From the NCBI GenBank assembly GCA_041396905.1, contig JAWKXQ010000001.1, positions 310,001-374,000 of the forward strand: a stretch of DNA of 64,000 nucleotides, written 5' to 3'. The notes below the pieces were generated by a model. The model did no database searches. It worked only from the letters and a program-made list of their open reading frames with translations, and was not told the DNA's origin. This document shows positions 11,363 to 20,046 of the stretch, in pieces. Source of the stretch: JACXVD01 sp020446665. Lineage in GTDB: Bacteria > Pseudomonadota > Alphaproteobacteria > Sphingomonadales > Sphingomonadaceae. The translations under genes and the position numbers were made by a program. Numbering within the stretch: the first letter of the stretch is position 1; the number at the start of each line of letters is the position of its first letter.

Positions 11363-11917
11363 TTAGCCTTTCATCGCCTGGGCGAGGGAATTCAAACGGG
11401 TGCGGATCGAACCGTCGGTACGCTTCGAACCAATTGTGACAACGAGGCCGCCCAGCAGGTCCGGGTCGACTTTCGTCTTGATCTTTACAGTGCGGCCTTC
11501 GCGCGCGGTCAGCTTGTCCTTCAGCTGAGCCAGCTGCGCATCGTCCAGCGCGTGGGCGCTGGCGACTTCGGCGGTCACTTCGCCGCGCTGTGCGGCAGCG
11601 ATGGCGGAAAAGGCGCGAATCATGCCGGGCAGGGCCGACAGGCGGCGGTTGCCCGCCAGCACGCCGAGGAATTTCTTCGTCAGATCCGACAGGCCCAGAA
11701 CACCCGCGACACCTTCAATCGCGGCACCTGCTGCGGAACGGCTGATTTCGGGATTGGTGGTGAGCGCTTTCAGCTCACCCGATTCGGCCAGTGCGGCCTC
11801 CAGCTTCTCAAGGTCGGATTCGACGGCAGAAACCGTCCCGCCCTCGGATGCGAGGTCGAACAGAGCCGAGGCATAACGCCCTGCGAGGCTGGCCTGAATA
11901 CCGGCGGAAATGTCCAC
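11363..11917 (-). CDS. atpH: ATP synthase F1 delta subunit
   Basis: The delta (OSCP) subunit, 184 residues, connects F1 to the peripheral stalk. Recognisable segments are the N-terminal GIQASLAGRYASALFDLA and the C-terminal LTAREGRTVKIKTKVDPDLLGGLVVTIGSKRTDGSIRTRLNSL. The GTG at 11917 is preferred because AAGGGGA lies nine bases upstream and it gives the usual family start; a TTG at 11962 would add 15 unconserved residues. It is the first gene of atpHAGDC. The Fo genes are absent here, as is usual in alphaproteobacteria. The 190 bases upstream (11918-12107) hold no gene and presumably the operon promoter. Confidence 0.92.
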   Translation of the reverse strand: MDISAGIQASLAGRYASALFDLASEGGTVSAVESDLEKLEAALAESGELKALTTNPEISRSAAGAAIEGVAGVLGLSDLTKKFLGVLAGNRRLSALPGMIRAFSAIAAAQRGEVTAEVASAHALDDAQLAQLKDKLTAREGRTVKIKTKVDPDLLGGLVVTIGSKRTDGSIRTRLNSLAQAMKG

Positions 11918-12107
11918 GCGTCTGGGTCCCCTTGGGTCCGGAAAAAACGATGTTTTGGCCAAGCAGAAAGAGGCGAGAGAAACGCCCGCCCCAGCAAGGT
12001 TGGCGCGCGCCTAGCACCCACTTTGCTGCGATGCAACCCGGCTTTGGCTATGATCGCACAGAGGCTGTGGGAAGCGCGCGCAGTTTTGATACTCCTGGGT
12101 GTCTGAA

Positions 12108-12692
12108 CTAACCTGCACAGCCGTTCGTTGGCGGGGTGTCAGGTGTAGGCTGCCCGTTTTCTATCCGTCGGACCGCCCTCTCTGCAGCGGCTATGCCAGC
12201 TTGAAATACGGCTTGGTCCGTTTCGGCGGATTCTTTGCCCAGTTCCTTCCGCTTTGCTTCTTCCCCAGCATTGATCGCGGCCTCAACAAATCGGGCTTCA
12301 TTCTGGGAACAAACAGTGGCGCCCCCAAGAATGACAACATCGTAAGCTGTCGTGATACATTTTTCGCCCTCGTCCGTCGCGAAACAATCCATGGTCGTCG
12401 CGATCGGTGCACAAGCTGTCCCGGAGGTTGAGACTTTGAACGCCGCTGTCTCTTCCTTATAAGCTCGCCAGCAATCGGATGCATTGTCAGGAGCGGCTTG
12501 CTGTTCGCAGCGACAGCTCTGCGTTGCGAGATCTTGAAGCGCGGACATGTCGGAGGCAGTAAGGTGCACGTCCGGCTCATAACTCTCGCCCCCGGCCGGA
12601 CTCTGAGATTTCTTGACTTCTTGCCATATGGCAAAACCCGCTGCCCCAAAAATGAGAAGCAGGAAGCTCGCAGTCAGGAGCGTAGTGCGCAT
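12108..12692 (-). CDS. membrane-anchored protein of unknown function, partner of the upstream protease
   Basis: A 194-residue protein with one N-terminal hydrophobic segment (MRTTLLTASFLLLIFGAAGFAIW), probably a signal anchor. The rest is hydrophilic and cysteine-containing (SCRCEQ...SDCWR...TACAPIATTMDCF...KCITT...VCSQ), consistent with disulfides in the periplasm. It ends in a proline-rich tail. The ATG at 12692 lies just after the protease stop (12695-12697), so the two are almost certainly co-translated. An in-frame reading from 12713 would overlap the protease end. No family is recognised. Confidence 0.65.
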   Translation of the reverse strand: MRTTLLTASFLLLIFGAAGFAIWQEVKKSQSPAGGESYEPDVHLTASDMSALQDLATQSCRCEQQAAPDNASDCWRAYKEETAAFKVSTSGTACAPIATTMDCFATDEGEKCITTAYDVVILGGATVCSQNEARFVEAAINAGEEAKRKELGKESAETDQAVFQAGIAAAERAVRRIENGQPTPDTPPTNGCAG

Positions 12693-12694
12693 AC

Positions 12695-14242
12695 TCACTT
12701 CGCCACCCTGCACGTATAAACCAGCCGCTCATTCGGACTGTCGGGCAGCAGCGCCTCCACAGCTGACTGCTTTTCGCCCAGCGTCCGTGCGGCCTGAGCG
12801 TCTGCTCCGCAATTGGGGGCGGTATATTTGCTGCGTTCGTCTCGCGCGCTGACCATTGCATTGCGGCCGAGCAGATAGCGTTCCGTGCGGAAAGTGCGCG
12901 TGTCTGGGTCGTAGCTGTTGATGGACACAGCATCTTCTTCATTGGGCACGAACATCCGCGACCATTTGCCGTTGGCGAAGCCATATTGCGTGCGCTGGTT
13001 CACGCAGCCATCTGCGGTCCATTCAAATTCGAGGTCTTGCGGGCTTTCCCCGACAATGCGGCTGCGTTCAGCGTCGATGGAGCAGATGTACTTGCCTTCC
13101 AGTTGGGCGCTGCCAGCCGTGCCGTCCCCATCGTCATCGGGCGCGGCCTCGCCCATGGCCTGCGCCACGCGGCGGTCAATTTCCGACAGGCCCGGCCGGG
13201 TGAACCACAAAGCAAGCGCCCCCAGCAGAGCAACTCCGGCAATCGTCCCGGCGATGATCGCGCGGCGTTCACGGCCTTCGCTCTGCTTTGCTTGCCATGC
13301 GGCGAAACCGGCTGCTGCGGCGACGAGCAGGAGGATGGCAGCGATCGCCATGCTGTTCTCGCGCTCTTCCATCACGGCAAGTTCGGCCTTTTGCCGTTCG
13401 CGATCACGCTTGATCTCAAGGGCGTCCTGCCGCGCGGCCAGGCTTTCGCGCGCCGCGCTCTGTTCGCGCTCGATCCTGTCACGCTCGGCCTCGTCTATCT
13501 CTTCCAGCGAGCGGCAGGGCAGGCCGTTGACGCGCGGCTTGATTTCATTCTCGCGCAGGAAGGGGAGCAGCTCCCGGTTGGACACAGCGAAGTAGAATTC
13601 CGCATCGGCGCCATCCGAATCTGCGCCGAAGCTGTTCACCCCCAGCACCCGGCCACAGGCATCGAGCAGCGGCCCGCCGGAATTGCCGCGCGCTATCGGT
13701 GCGGTGTGCAGGATCGTATCGAATTCCCGTGTTGGTCGCTTTCCGGAAATAAAGCCCCGGCTCTTCACCGCATTCTGGCTGCGGAAAATATCGGAAATGC
13801 GCAGGCCCTGCGCCCGGTCGACATTGGCGGGATAGCCGACAGAGGTGACTTCTCCGGCATCTTTGCTCTCGCCGCCAGAAATGGTCAGCGGCGGCAAGCG
13901 CAAATCTCCTGTAATTTGCACCAGTGCCAGATCATTTTTCGGGCTGAAGGCGACCAGCGTGGCAAAGGAGGAATCATTGCCTTCGCTGGGCACGATCCCG
14001 ATCCGCAGCGTTTCATCCACCACAGCATCGCGCACGACATGGGCATTGGTGACGATCCGGGTTGGTGTCACCGCAAAACCGGTCCCGTGGCTGATCGGAT
14101 AGATTTCGTCCCCGTCCGAGCCGATAATCACCACACGCACAACCCCGCGCGCCGCGGCGTTGATGTCGGCAGGGTCCGCCTGGGTGGTGGCGGGCAACAA
14201 CAGCGCAAGCAGCGCAAGCAAAAGGGTCGCAATCCGGTTCAT
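12695..14242 (-). CDS. membrane-bound trypsin-like (S1C/DegP-type) serine protease
   Basis: A 515-residue protein with a signal peptide (residues 1-22) and a trypsin-like domain with an apparent catalytic triad of H68 (TNAHVV), D104 (KNDLALV) and S188 (ARGNSGGPLL). A charged coiled-coil region follows (about residues 245-292, many Glu, Arg and Lys), then two hydrophobic segments (about 295-318 and 327-348) and a C-terminal domain of about 160 residues. No PDZ domain is visible, which separates it from DegP/DegQ. The layout implies a periplasmic protease tethered to the inner membrane. It is divergent from ada with about 100 bases between starts and is co-transcribed with the 12108-12692 gene. 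Confidence 0.85.
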   Translation of the reverse strand: MNRIATLLLALLALLLPATTQADPADINAAARGVVRVVIIGSDGDEIYPISHGTGFAVTPTRIVTNAHVVRDAVVDETLRIGIVPSEGNDSSFATLVAFSPKNDLALVQITGDLRLPPLTISGGESKDAGEVTSVGYPANVDRAQGLRISDIFRSQNAVKSRGFISGKRPTREFDTILHTAPIARGNSGGPLLDACGRVLGVNSFGADSDGADAEFYFAVSNRELLPFLRENEIKPRVNGLPCRSLEEIDEAERDRIEREQSAARESLAARQDALEIKRDRERQKAELAVMEERENSMAIAAILLLVAAAAGFAAWQAKQSEGRERRAIIAGTIAGVALLGALALWFTRPGLSEIDRRVAQAMGEAAPDDDGDGTAGSAQLEGKYICSIDAERSRIVGESPQDLEFEWTADGCVNQRTQYGFANGKWSRMFVPNEEDAVSINSYDPDTRTFRTERYLLGRNAMVSARDERSKYTAPNCGADAQAARTLGEKQSAVEALLPDSPNERLVYTCRVAK

Positions 14243-14345
14243 GCGAAGGGATTAAGCGCGCATTGGCTTTGATCGCAAGCTTCGGGATGCATTCCTTCCC
14301 CGCATGAGTGCATTGGACCGGCATATCTTGTAAGGAATGCCAGCA

Positions 14346-15386
14346 ATGAGTGATGGGATTGACGAGGAAGCGGCATGGGCTGCGGTGCGGCGGCGCGACC
14401 GGGCGTTTGACGGGTGCTTTGTCACCGGCGTGCTCAGCACGGGCATCTATTGCCGCCCCAGCTGTGCCGCCCGCCACCCCGCACGGCGCAATGTGCGCTT
14501 CTTCGCCAGCGGGGAACAGGCGCGGGCGGCGGGGCTGCGCGCCTGCAAGCGTTGCCTGCCCGATGATGTCGCCCGCGATGAAGCAGCGGTGCGGACGGCG
14601 ATTGATGCGATCAAGGCAGGAGAAAGCGCGACGCTTGAAGGTCTGGGTGCGCTCACCGGCTATTCGCCTTCGCATTTCCAGCGCATTTTCAAACGGGCGA
14701 CGGGCCTTTCCCCTGCAGCCTATTCCCGTTCCCTGCGCGAAGAGCGTGCGAAAGAAGCACTGGCCGGGGCTGTCACTGTGACCGATGCCATATATGAAGC
14801 AGGCTACGAAGCACCGTCACGGTTTTACGCAGGGATGAAAGACCGGATGGGGATGACAGCCAGCGACTGGCGCAATGGGGGCAAGGGCCGGGTGATCCAC
14901 TGGGCCAATGTCGAAACCACGCTCGGCACCATGCTGGTGGCGGCAACGGAACAGGGGGTTTGCTGCTTGTCCTTCAATGAAGGCGAAGCGGAATTGCGCG
15001 CCCGCTTTCCGAATGCTGATCTGATCGCGGGCAGTGACCAGTTCCGCGATCTGTTTGAGCGGGTGACGCAAGCGGTCGAGCATCCTGGCACCGGCTCAGA
15101 TATTCCGCTCGATGTGAGGGGCACTGCGTTTCAGCAAGCTTGCTGGCAGGCCCTGCGCGAAATTCCGCCGGGTGAGACTCGCAGCTATGGCGAACAGGCG
15201 GCGATGCTGGGCAATCCGAAAGCCAGCCGGGCAGTGGGCGGTGCCAATGGCGCGAACAACATCGCGGTTCTGATCCCCTGCCATCGGGTAATAGCTGCCG
15301 ATGGCGGGCTGGGTGGCTATGCCTATGGGACAGAGATCAAGGCAGAGTTGCTTGCGCGCGAGAAAAAGTCTCAAACGGGCGCGTGA
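14346..15386 (+). CDS. ada: bifunctional DNA repair methyltransferase / transcriptional regulator Ada
   Basis: This three-domain protein of 346 residues has the zinc and phosphotriester-repair domain with four cysteines (GIYCRPSCAARHP...RACKRCLP), in which the first cysteine accepts the methyl group. An AraC-type helix-turn-helix follows (LEGLGALTGYSPSHFQRIFKRATGLSP). The C-terminus is an O6-methylguanine transferase domain with the active IPCHRVI. In E. coli, methylation of the N-terminal cysteine turns Ada into an activator of the adaptive response (established knowledge). The ATG at 14346 is chosen with AAGGA nine bases upstream; 14337 is the alternative. No alkB or alkA gene is adjacent. 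Confidence 0.92.
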   Translation: MSDGIDEEAAWAAVRRRDRAFDGCFVTGVLSTGIYCRPSCAARHPARRNVRFFASGEQARAAGLRACKRCLPDDVARDEAAVRTAIDAIKAGESATLEGLGALTGYSPSHFQRIFKRATGLSPAAYSRSLREERAKEALAGAVTVTDAIYEAGYEAPSRFYAGMKDRMGMTASDWRNGGKGRVIHWANVETTLGTMLVAATEQGVCCLSFNEGEAELRARFPNADLIAGSDQFRDLFERVTQAVEHPGTGSDIPLDVRGTAFQQACWQALREIPPGETRSYGEQAAMLGNPKASRAVGGANGANNIAVLIPCHRVIAADGGLGGYAYGTEIKAELLAREKKSQTGA

Positions 15387-15434
15387 TGGACCTGTCGCAG
15401 CCGTGCCGCCGATCCTGACCGGAGAAGGAGCCTG

Positions 15435-15899
15435 ATGATGCGTAAAATATTCCCGGCCATGCTTGCCGCAATGCTGCTGGCGTCCCCGCTCGCGGCGCAG
15501 GCAGATGATGGCAACCGGCTCGACCGGCTGAGCGCGCATTTCTACTACAAGGATACCGGCCAGCTGTCTGACAATTTGCTGGAGCGCGAGCAGTTCGCCG
15601 CGTGGAACACGATCATCGGCGATGGGGAAAAAGGCCCCGCCGATGATGTGCTGGTGGTGGCGACCATCACTGGTCCGAAAGAGGACTATATCTACGACAC
15701 TCTGGAGCTGTGGGTTGCCGATGAAAAAGGCAAGATCATCCGCAGTCGGCGTTTTGACGGGATATTGCTCACCGATGCGGGCAGTGTGTCCAGCCCGCTC
15801 TGGCTGCCAGATGCGACCTGCGCTGGCGAACTGACCATCCATGCCCGCTTTCGTGGCACGGAACAGTCGGCAAAGCTGGCGCTCTATTGCGGAGAATAA
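15435..15899 (+). CDS. secreted protein of unknown function
   Basis: A 154-residue protein with a cleavable signal peptide (MMRKIFPAMLAAMLLASPLAAQA). The mature domain is rich in aromatic and acidic residues (DRLSAHFYYKDTGQLSDNLLEREQFAAWNTIIGDGE), and two cysteines near the C-terminus could form a disulfide. Its best guess is a periplasmic beta-sandwich-like fold. A GGAGAAGGAG ribosome site precedes the tandem ATGs at 15435 and 15438. It converges with the cyclophilin gene three bases away. I do not recognise a family. Confidence 0.65.
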   Translation: MMRKIFPAMLAAMLLASPLAAQADDGNRLDRLSAHFYYKDTGQLSDNLLEREQFAAWNTIIGDGEKGPADDVLVVATITGPKEDYIYDTLELWVADEKGKIIRSRRFDGILLTDAGSVSSPLWLPDATCAGELTIHARFRGTEQSAKLALYCGE

Positions 15900-15902
15900 C
15901 CC

Positions 15903-16628
15903 TTAGTCCGTTGGCGGAGGCGCAGCAGGAGCCTCTGCCCCGATCATGTCCGTCGAGGCAGGCGGGGCGGGCGGCGCGCTGACAGGTGCAGCCACCCGGC
16001 GCATCCTGATGATCTTGACCGGATCTGCGATCATCTGCCCTTTCATCCAGCCTTCGCCCTTGTCCGGATCGGTCGGCGCGGCGTGGATGGCATGGACGAC
16101 ATCCCAGCCATCAACCACCTTGCCAAAAGCGGCGAAGCCTGCCCGAACCTCCGGGTCTTCCGATGCCGGGTCTGCATCCATGGCTGGCTGTTCCTGCAGC
16201 ATGATGGAAAAATCGCCCGTTGCCGTGCCGGGCGCGAAGCGGGCCATGGATAGCGCGCCTTTGACATGTAGCACGCCGGTTTCGCTGGTTGGTTCGTGCT
16301 TGATCGGGGGCAAGGTGCGTTTGGGATCATATTGCGTGCCTGCCTGGATCAGCCCGTTGGGCTGCTCCCCCCATTCCAGCGGCATGGCGCGGTAGAAGAC
16401 CGTCCCGTCATAGCGCTTTTCATCGACATAGCGCAGGAAGTTGGCTGCGGTGACGGGCGCTCGTTCGACTTCGATCTCCACTGTGATCGTGCCCAGTGTC
16501 GTTTCCATCGCGACATATTCCACCGCAGGCGGCGGAGGGGGCAGCGGATTCACCGGCGGCGGCGGTTCCTGTGCCAGCAAAGGGGCAGTGAACAAGGCAG
16601 CGAGCAGCAGGGCGAATCGTTTCAGCAT
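15903..16628 (-). CDS. periplasmic cyclophilin-type peptidyl-prolyl isomerase
   Basis: The 241-residue protein starts with a signal peptide (MLKRFALLLAALFTAPLLAQ), then a proline-rich linker, then a cyclophilin domain (about residues 38-215). Recognisable core segments are METTLGTITVEIEVERAPVTAANFLRYVDEKRYDGTVFYRAM, GALSMARF and FAAFGKVVDGWDVV. The usual IQGGDP loop is IQAGTQ here, so the active site is somewhat divergent. A second proline/alanine-rich tail ends the protein. Predicted role: folding of exported proteins. It is downstream of lldD on the same strand, 19 bases away. Confidence 0.85.
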   Translation of the reverse strand: MLKRFALLLAALFTAPLLAQEPPPPVNPLPPPPPAVEYVAMETTLGTITVEIEVERAPVTAANFLRYVDEKRYDGTVFYRAMPLEWGEQPNGLIQAGTQYDPKRTLPPIKHEPTSETGVLHVKGALSMARFAPGTATGDFSIMLQEQPAMDADPASEDPEVRAGFAAFGKVVDGWDVVHAIHAAPTDPDKGEGWMKGQMIADPVKIIRMRRVAAPVSAPPAPPASTDMIGAEAPAAPPPTD

Positions 16629-16647
16629 GTGCCCATCATGCCAGAAT

Positions 16648-17829
16648 TTACCGCCGACGCAGCATATCCCGGTTGAGCTGGTCCACGCTGGTAACGCCCA
16701 TCAACCGCATCCCGCGTTCGATCTCTTCCTTCAGGATCGTCACCGCGCGCTCCACGCCTGCTTCACCCGCAGCCGCCAGCGCATAGAGATAGAGCCGCCC
16801 GCCCGAGGCTGCCGTGGCGCCGGTTGCCAGAGCCTTGAGCACATGGGTGCCGCGCCGCACGCCGCCATCGCAGATTACTTCGCTCCGGTCACCCACCGCA
16901 TCGACGATTTCTTCCAGCTGATCAAAGGGCGCGCGGCTGCCATCCAGTTGCCGCCCGCCATGATTGGAAATCATGATCGCATCGCAGCCAATCTCTGCCG
17001 CGCGCTTCGCATCGGCCACGCTCATCACGCCCTTCAGGCAGAAGGTGCCGCCCCAGTCATTGCGCAATTGCTCCACCGCTTTCCAGTCCATGTTCCGATC
17101 GAGCATGGAGTTGAAATAGTCCTGGATCGAAATCGCGCTGCTGCTGCCCTCTGCCACATGGGTTTCCAGATTGGGCAGGCTGAATTTTTCGCGGAAGAGG
17201 AAGTTGAGCCCCCATGCCGGATGCGTGGCATAGGACAGGAAATTGCGCGGGGTGAATTTGGGCGGCGTGGTGAAGCCGCTACGCTTGCAGCGTTCGCGAT
17301 TGCCGGACACGATCGTGTCCACCGTCAATGCAATCGCATCGAAATTTGCCGCCTTGGCGCGTTCCACCAGCGCGGCGTTCAGGCCGCGATCCTTGTGATA
17401 GTAATATTGCAGCAGCTTGGGCCCGGCATAATTCGCGCCGACCTCTTCGATGCTGACGCTGGAAAGGCTGGAAATGCCGAACCACAGATTGTGCTGCTCT
17501 GCCACGCGGGCCACTGCACGCTCTCCCTGCCAGTGGAACAGACGCTGGAGCGCGGTGGGGGAGAGGATCAGCGGCAAGTCCGTCTTGCGGCCCATCACCG
17601 TGATGGAGGTGTCGATGCTCTCCACCCCGGCGAGCACATTGGGGACCAGGTCAACATCGTCATAGGCGGCGGTGTTGCGCCCCTTGGTCAGCTCATCATC
17701 GCCTGCGCCATCAATGTAATGGAACACGGGATAGGGCAGCTTGCGATGGGCGAGGGCGCGGAAATCCGCGATATTATGGCACTCGGCAAGCTTGCGAATG
17801 CTGTGCGGGACTGTGAATGCGCGGGTCAT
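16648..17829 (-). CDS. lldD: FMN-dependent alpha-hydroxy acid (L-lactate type) dehydrogenase
   Basis: A 393-residue member of the glycolate oxidase/lactate dehydrogenase family. The catalytic histidine lies in SNHGGRQLDGSRAP, the FMN-binding loops include LILSPTALQRLFHWQGE and CDGGVRRGTHVLKALATGA, and a tyrosine lies in HYIDGAGDDE. It probably oxidises L-lactate to pyruvate and passes electrons to the respiratory chain at the membrane. Substrate assignment is by family only; L-mandelate or another 2-hydroxy acid is possible. It is divergent from blaI, and the paired BlaI-type operator sits between the two. Confidence 0.82.
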   Translation of the reverse strand: MTRAFTVPHSIRKLAECHNIADFRALAHRKLPYPVFHYIDGAGDDELTKGRNTAAYDDVDLVPNVLAGVESIDTSITVMGRKTDLPLILSPTALQRLFHWQGERAVARVAEQHNLWFGISSLSSVSIEEVGANYAGPKLLQYYYHKDRGLNAALVERAKAANFDAIALTVDTIVSGNRERCKRSGFTTPPKFTPRNFLSYATHPAWGLNFLFREKFSLPNLETHVAEGSSSAISIQDYFNSMLDRNMDWKAVEQLRNDWGGTFCLKGVMSVADAKRAAEIGCDAIMISNHGGRQLDGSRAPFDQLEEIVDAVGDRSEVICDGGVRRGTHVLKALATGATAASGGRLYLYALAAAGEAGVERAVTILKEEIERGMRLMGVTSVDQLNRDMLRRR

Positions 17830-17887
17830 GGTGGCGCTTTAACGTCGTTTGTCGAGGCTGAACAGCCGTTCATCCATGCTTCATGTT

Positions 17888-17918
17888 TACATCCGTAATC
17901 GATGCGCCTACAGATGTA
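17888..17918. promoter_or_regulatory. tandem BlaI/MecI-type operator
   Basis: Two boxes, TACATCCGTA at 17888-17897 and TACAGATGTA at 17909-17918, match the TACAnnTGTA dyad bound by BlaI/MecI winged-helix repressors; the second is a perfect match and the first has one deviation. Their centres are 21 bases apart, two helical turns, so two dimers could bind one face. They lie 23-53 bases upstream of blaI and also upstream of the divergent lldD. Confidence 0.65.
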
Positions 17919-17940
17919 ATCATAAGAGCGGGAGGACAGC

Positions 17941-18330
17941 ATGAGCTTGCCGGAAGAGGGAAGGCCAGAGCGCATCAGCGAAGCCGAACACGCGGTGATG
18001 GAGGCTCTTTGGAGCAAGGCTCCGCTCACTGCTGCCGAGGTTGCGGATGCAGTCGGCGATGATCGTGGCTGGAGCCTCGCAACCGTCAAGACCCTGCTTT
18101 CGCGCCTTGTGGCCAAGCAGGCAGTTTCAACGCAGCCTGATGGGCGACGCTTCCTCTATTCTCCCCTGCTTCAGCGCGCGGATTATGTCGGCACTGAATC
18201 AAGGCGGCTGGTTGAGCGCTTGTTTGGCGGCCGCCCGGCCACACTCTTCGCTCATCTCGCAGAGGCGGAAGCGCTGACGGAAAGCGACCTTTCGGAGATC
18301 GAAGCTTTGCTGAAGGAGATGCGCAAATGA
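17941..18330 (+). CDS. blaI: BlaI/MecI/CopY family transcriptional repressor
   Basis: A winged-helix repressor of 129 residues. ISEAEHAVMEALWSKAPLTAAEVADAVGDDRGWSLATVKTLLSRLVAKQAVSTQPDGRRFLYSPLL shows the helix-turn-helix and wing of the family, and the C-terminal helices form the dimer. In classical systems it represses beta-lactamase genes and is cleaved when a membrane sensor peptidase is activated. Its stop overlaps the ATG of the M56 peptidase (ATGA). It probably represses its own operon through the dyads at 17888-17918. The regulated beta-lactamase is not adjacent; a B3 enzyme lies 17 kb away and its control is unknown. Confidence 0.9.
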   Translation: MSLPEEGRPERISEAEHAVMEALWSKAPLTAAEVADAVGDDRGWSLATVKTLLSRLVAKQAVSTQPDGRRFLYSPLLQRADYVGTESRRLVERLFGGRPATLFAHLAEAEALTESDLSEIEALLKEMRK

Positions 18331-19886
18331 CCGGGTGGATGATCGACACGCTCGTCTGGACAGCCGCGCTGATCGCTGTGGTTTTGATCCTGCGCCGCCC
18401 GGTTGCGCGCTGGTTTGGCCCGCAGGCAGCCTATGGCCTGTGGGCGCTGCCCTTGCTGCGTCTGTTCCTGCCTCCGCTGGTTCTACCGGCATGGCTTGCC
18501 CCGGCTAACAGTCCCTCCGGGTCAGTCATGGTTACATTGGTGGAGGAGGGCGCCCCGGCTGCTGCATCGCCGCTGCTGGCATCGAATCCCGGCTTTGGCT
18601 GGGAACCCCTGATTTCGGTGCTGCTGGCCTTGTGGCTGGCCGGGGTTGCGGTTTTCCTCTGGCGGCGTTTTGCAGGCTATTTCCGTATGAGGAGCGAATT
18701 GCTGGAAGATGCCCGACCGGTGGGTGAAGAAGGCAAGGTGCGGCTGGTCGAAACGCCCGCCGCCACTGCGCCGATCGCTTTTGGCGTGCTGGATAAGGTA
18801 ATTGCCCTGCCGCCGGGATTTCTGGCTTTGCATGACCGGAAACATCGCGATTTTGCCCTCGCGCATGAATTTGCCCACCATGCCCGGCATGATCTGCTGG
18901 CCAATATGCTGGTACAGCCGCTCTTTGCCCTCCACTGGTTCAACCCGCTCGCCTGGTATGGCTGGCATGCACTGCGGCGTGACCAGGAGGCTGCCTGCGA
19001 TGCCTGCGTTGTCGCCACGCGCAGCAGCCAGGATCGCGCTACCTATGCCAGTGTCATTGCTGGTTTCGCCGCCGGACCGAATGTCGCGCTGGCTGCCCCC
19101 ATGGCCTGCCCCGTACTGGGCGAAAAGAGCATAATCCACCGTTTGAGGAGCCTGACTATGTCTGATCATTCCCCCCGCCGCCGCTTTGCCGGAAAAGCCT
19201 TGCTGGCTGGTGCTATTGTGGCGCTGCCCCTGACCGCGTCGATTTCCTACGCCGAAGCGCCTGTGCCAGGCGCGCCAGCCGCTCCTGCGGCTCCGGCGGC
19301 GCCGTTGGCACCTGCTGCGCCGCAGCCGCCAGCCCCTCCGGCACCGCCAGCCTTGTTGGCGCAGTCCGCGGCTGATGCGCCGGAAGATGGGGATCACAAG
19401 GTCTTCGTCGTCAAGGTTGAAGAAGAGGATGCCGGGCCTGACGGCGAAAAACGTGTCGAACGCCGCGAACGGCGGATCGTGCTGAAAAATGGTGAGAAAT
19501 TGAGCCCTGAGCAGCGAGCCGAGTTTGAAAAGAAATATGGCATTGATTTCGACGCGATTGAAAAGGATGCCAGAGCCGAAGGCAAGGCGGCCCAGCGTGA
19601 GGTGCGGGTTGCCCGGATGGAATTCCGGGGAGAGGATGGCGCAAAGCCGATCAAGATCGAGGTTCGCTGCGAATCTGATGGCGATGGCATGGTCAATGAA
19701 TGGGTCGATGACGACGGCAACAAGCACATCGCCATCTGCAAGACGCAGGTCGCGGCCCAGGCGCTGGCTGGCCTGAAAGAAGCGCGCAAGACAATCGCCA
19801 AGGACCTCAATCTGGAAGACGATGTCAGGGCAAAGGCGTTGCAGGCAATCGACGAGAAGATTGCCGAGTTCTCCAGGGAGAGCTGA
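18327..19886 (+). CDS. M56 (BlaR1/MecR1-type) membrane zinc peptidase without a penicillin-binding sensor
   Basis: A 519-residue protein with at least three N-terminal transmembrane segments (about 5-22, 32-55 and 92-112) and the M56 zinc motif HEFAHH with the downstream glutamate in RRDQEAACDAC. A further hydrophobic segment lies near residue 290. An Ala/Pro-rich linker and a charged domain of about 160 residues follow (HKVFVVKVEEEDAGPDGEKRVERRERR). Classical BlaR1 carries a class D beta-lactamase-like sensor at this end; none of its SxxK, SxN or KTG motifs is apparent. It is likely the anti-repressor of BlaI but with a different stimulus. It overlaps blaI by four bases. Confidence 0.85.
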   Translation: MTGWMIDTLVWTAALIAVVLILRRPVARWFGPQAAYGLWALPLLRLFLPPLVLPAWLAPANSPSGSVMVTLVEEGAPAAASPLLASNPGFGWEPLISVLLALWLAGVAVFLWRRFAGYFRMRSELLEDARPVGEEGKVRLVETPAATAPIAFGVLDKVIALPPGFLALHDRKHRDFALAHEFAHHARHDLLANMLVQPLFALHWFNPLAWYGWHALRRDQEAACDACVVATRSSQDRATYASVIAGFAAGPNVALAAPMACPVLGEKSIIHRLRSLTMSDHSPRRRFAGKALLAGAIVALPLTASISYAEAPVPGAPAAPAAPAAPLAPAAPQPPAPPAPPALLAQSAADAPEDGDHKVFVVKVEEEDAGPDGEKRVERRERRIVLKNGEKLSPEQRAEFEKKYGIDFDAIEKDARAEGKAAQREVRVARMEFRGEDGAKPIKIEVRCESDGDGMVNEWVDDDGNKHIAICKTQVAAQALAGLKEARKTIAKDLNLEDDVRAKALQAIDEKIAEFSRES

Positions 19887-19929
19887 TCCAGGACATTTCC
19901 GGTCCCCCCATATTCGTGGGGTGGCGGTG

Positions 19930-19957
19930 CGGGCGGGATGCGTTAGCGTCCTGCCCG
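19930..19957 (+). terminator. possible hairpin terminator or attenuator before creD
   Basis: CGGGCGGGA at 19930-19938 pairs with TCCTGCCCG at 19949-19957 with one G-T wobble and a ten-base loop. It is not followed by a clear T run. It separates the blaI/M56 pair from creD. Confidence 0.35.
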
Positions 19958-20046
19958 TTCCACATTCTGAAGCTCATGCGCTGGTTCAGGTGGAATTCAT
20001 TCGTCGCGCATAAAGCACGTTTCGTCGTGACTGATGGGAGGAATGA

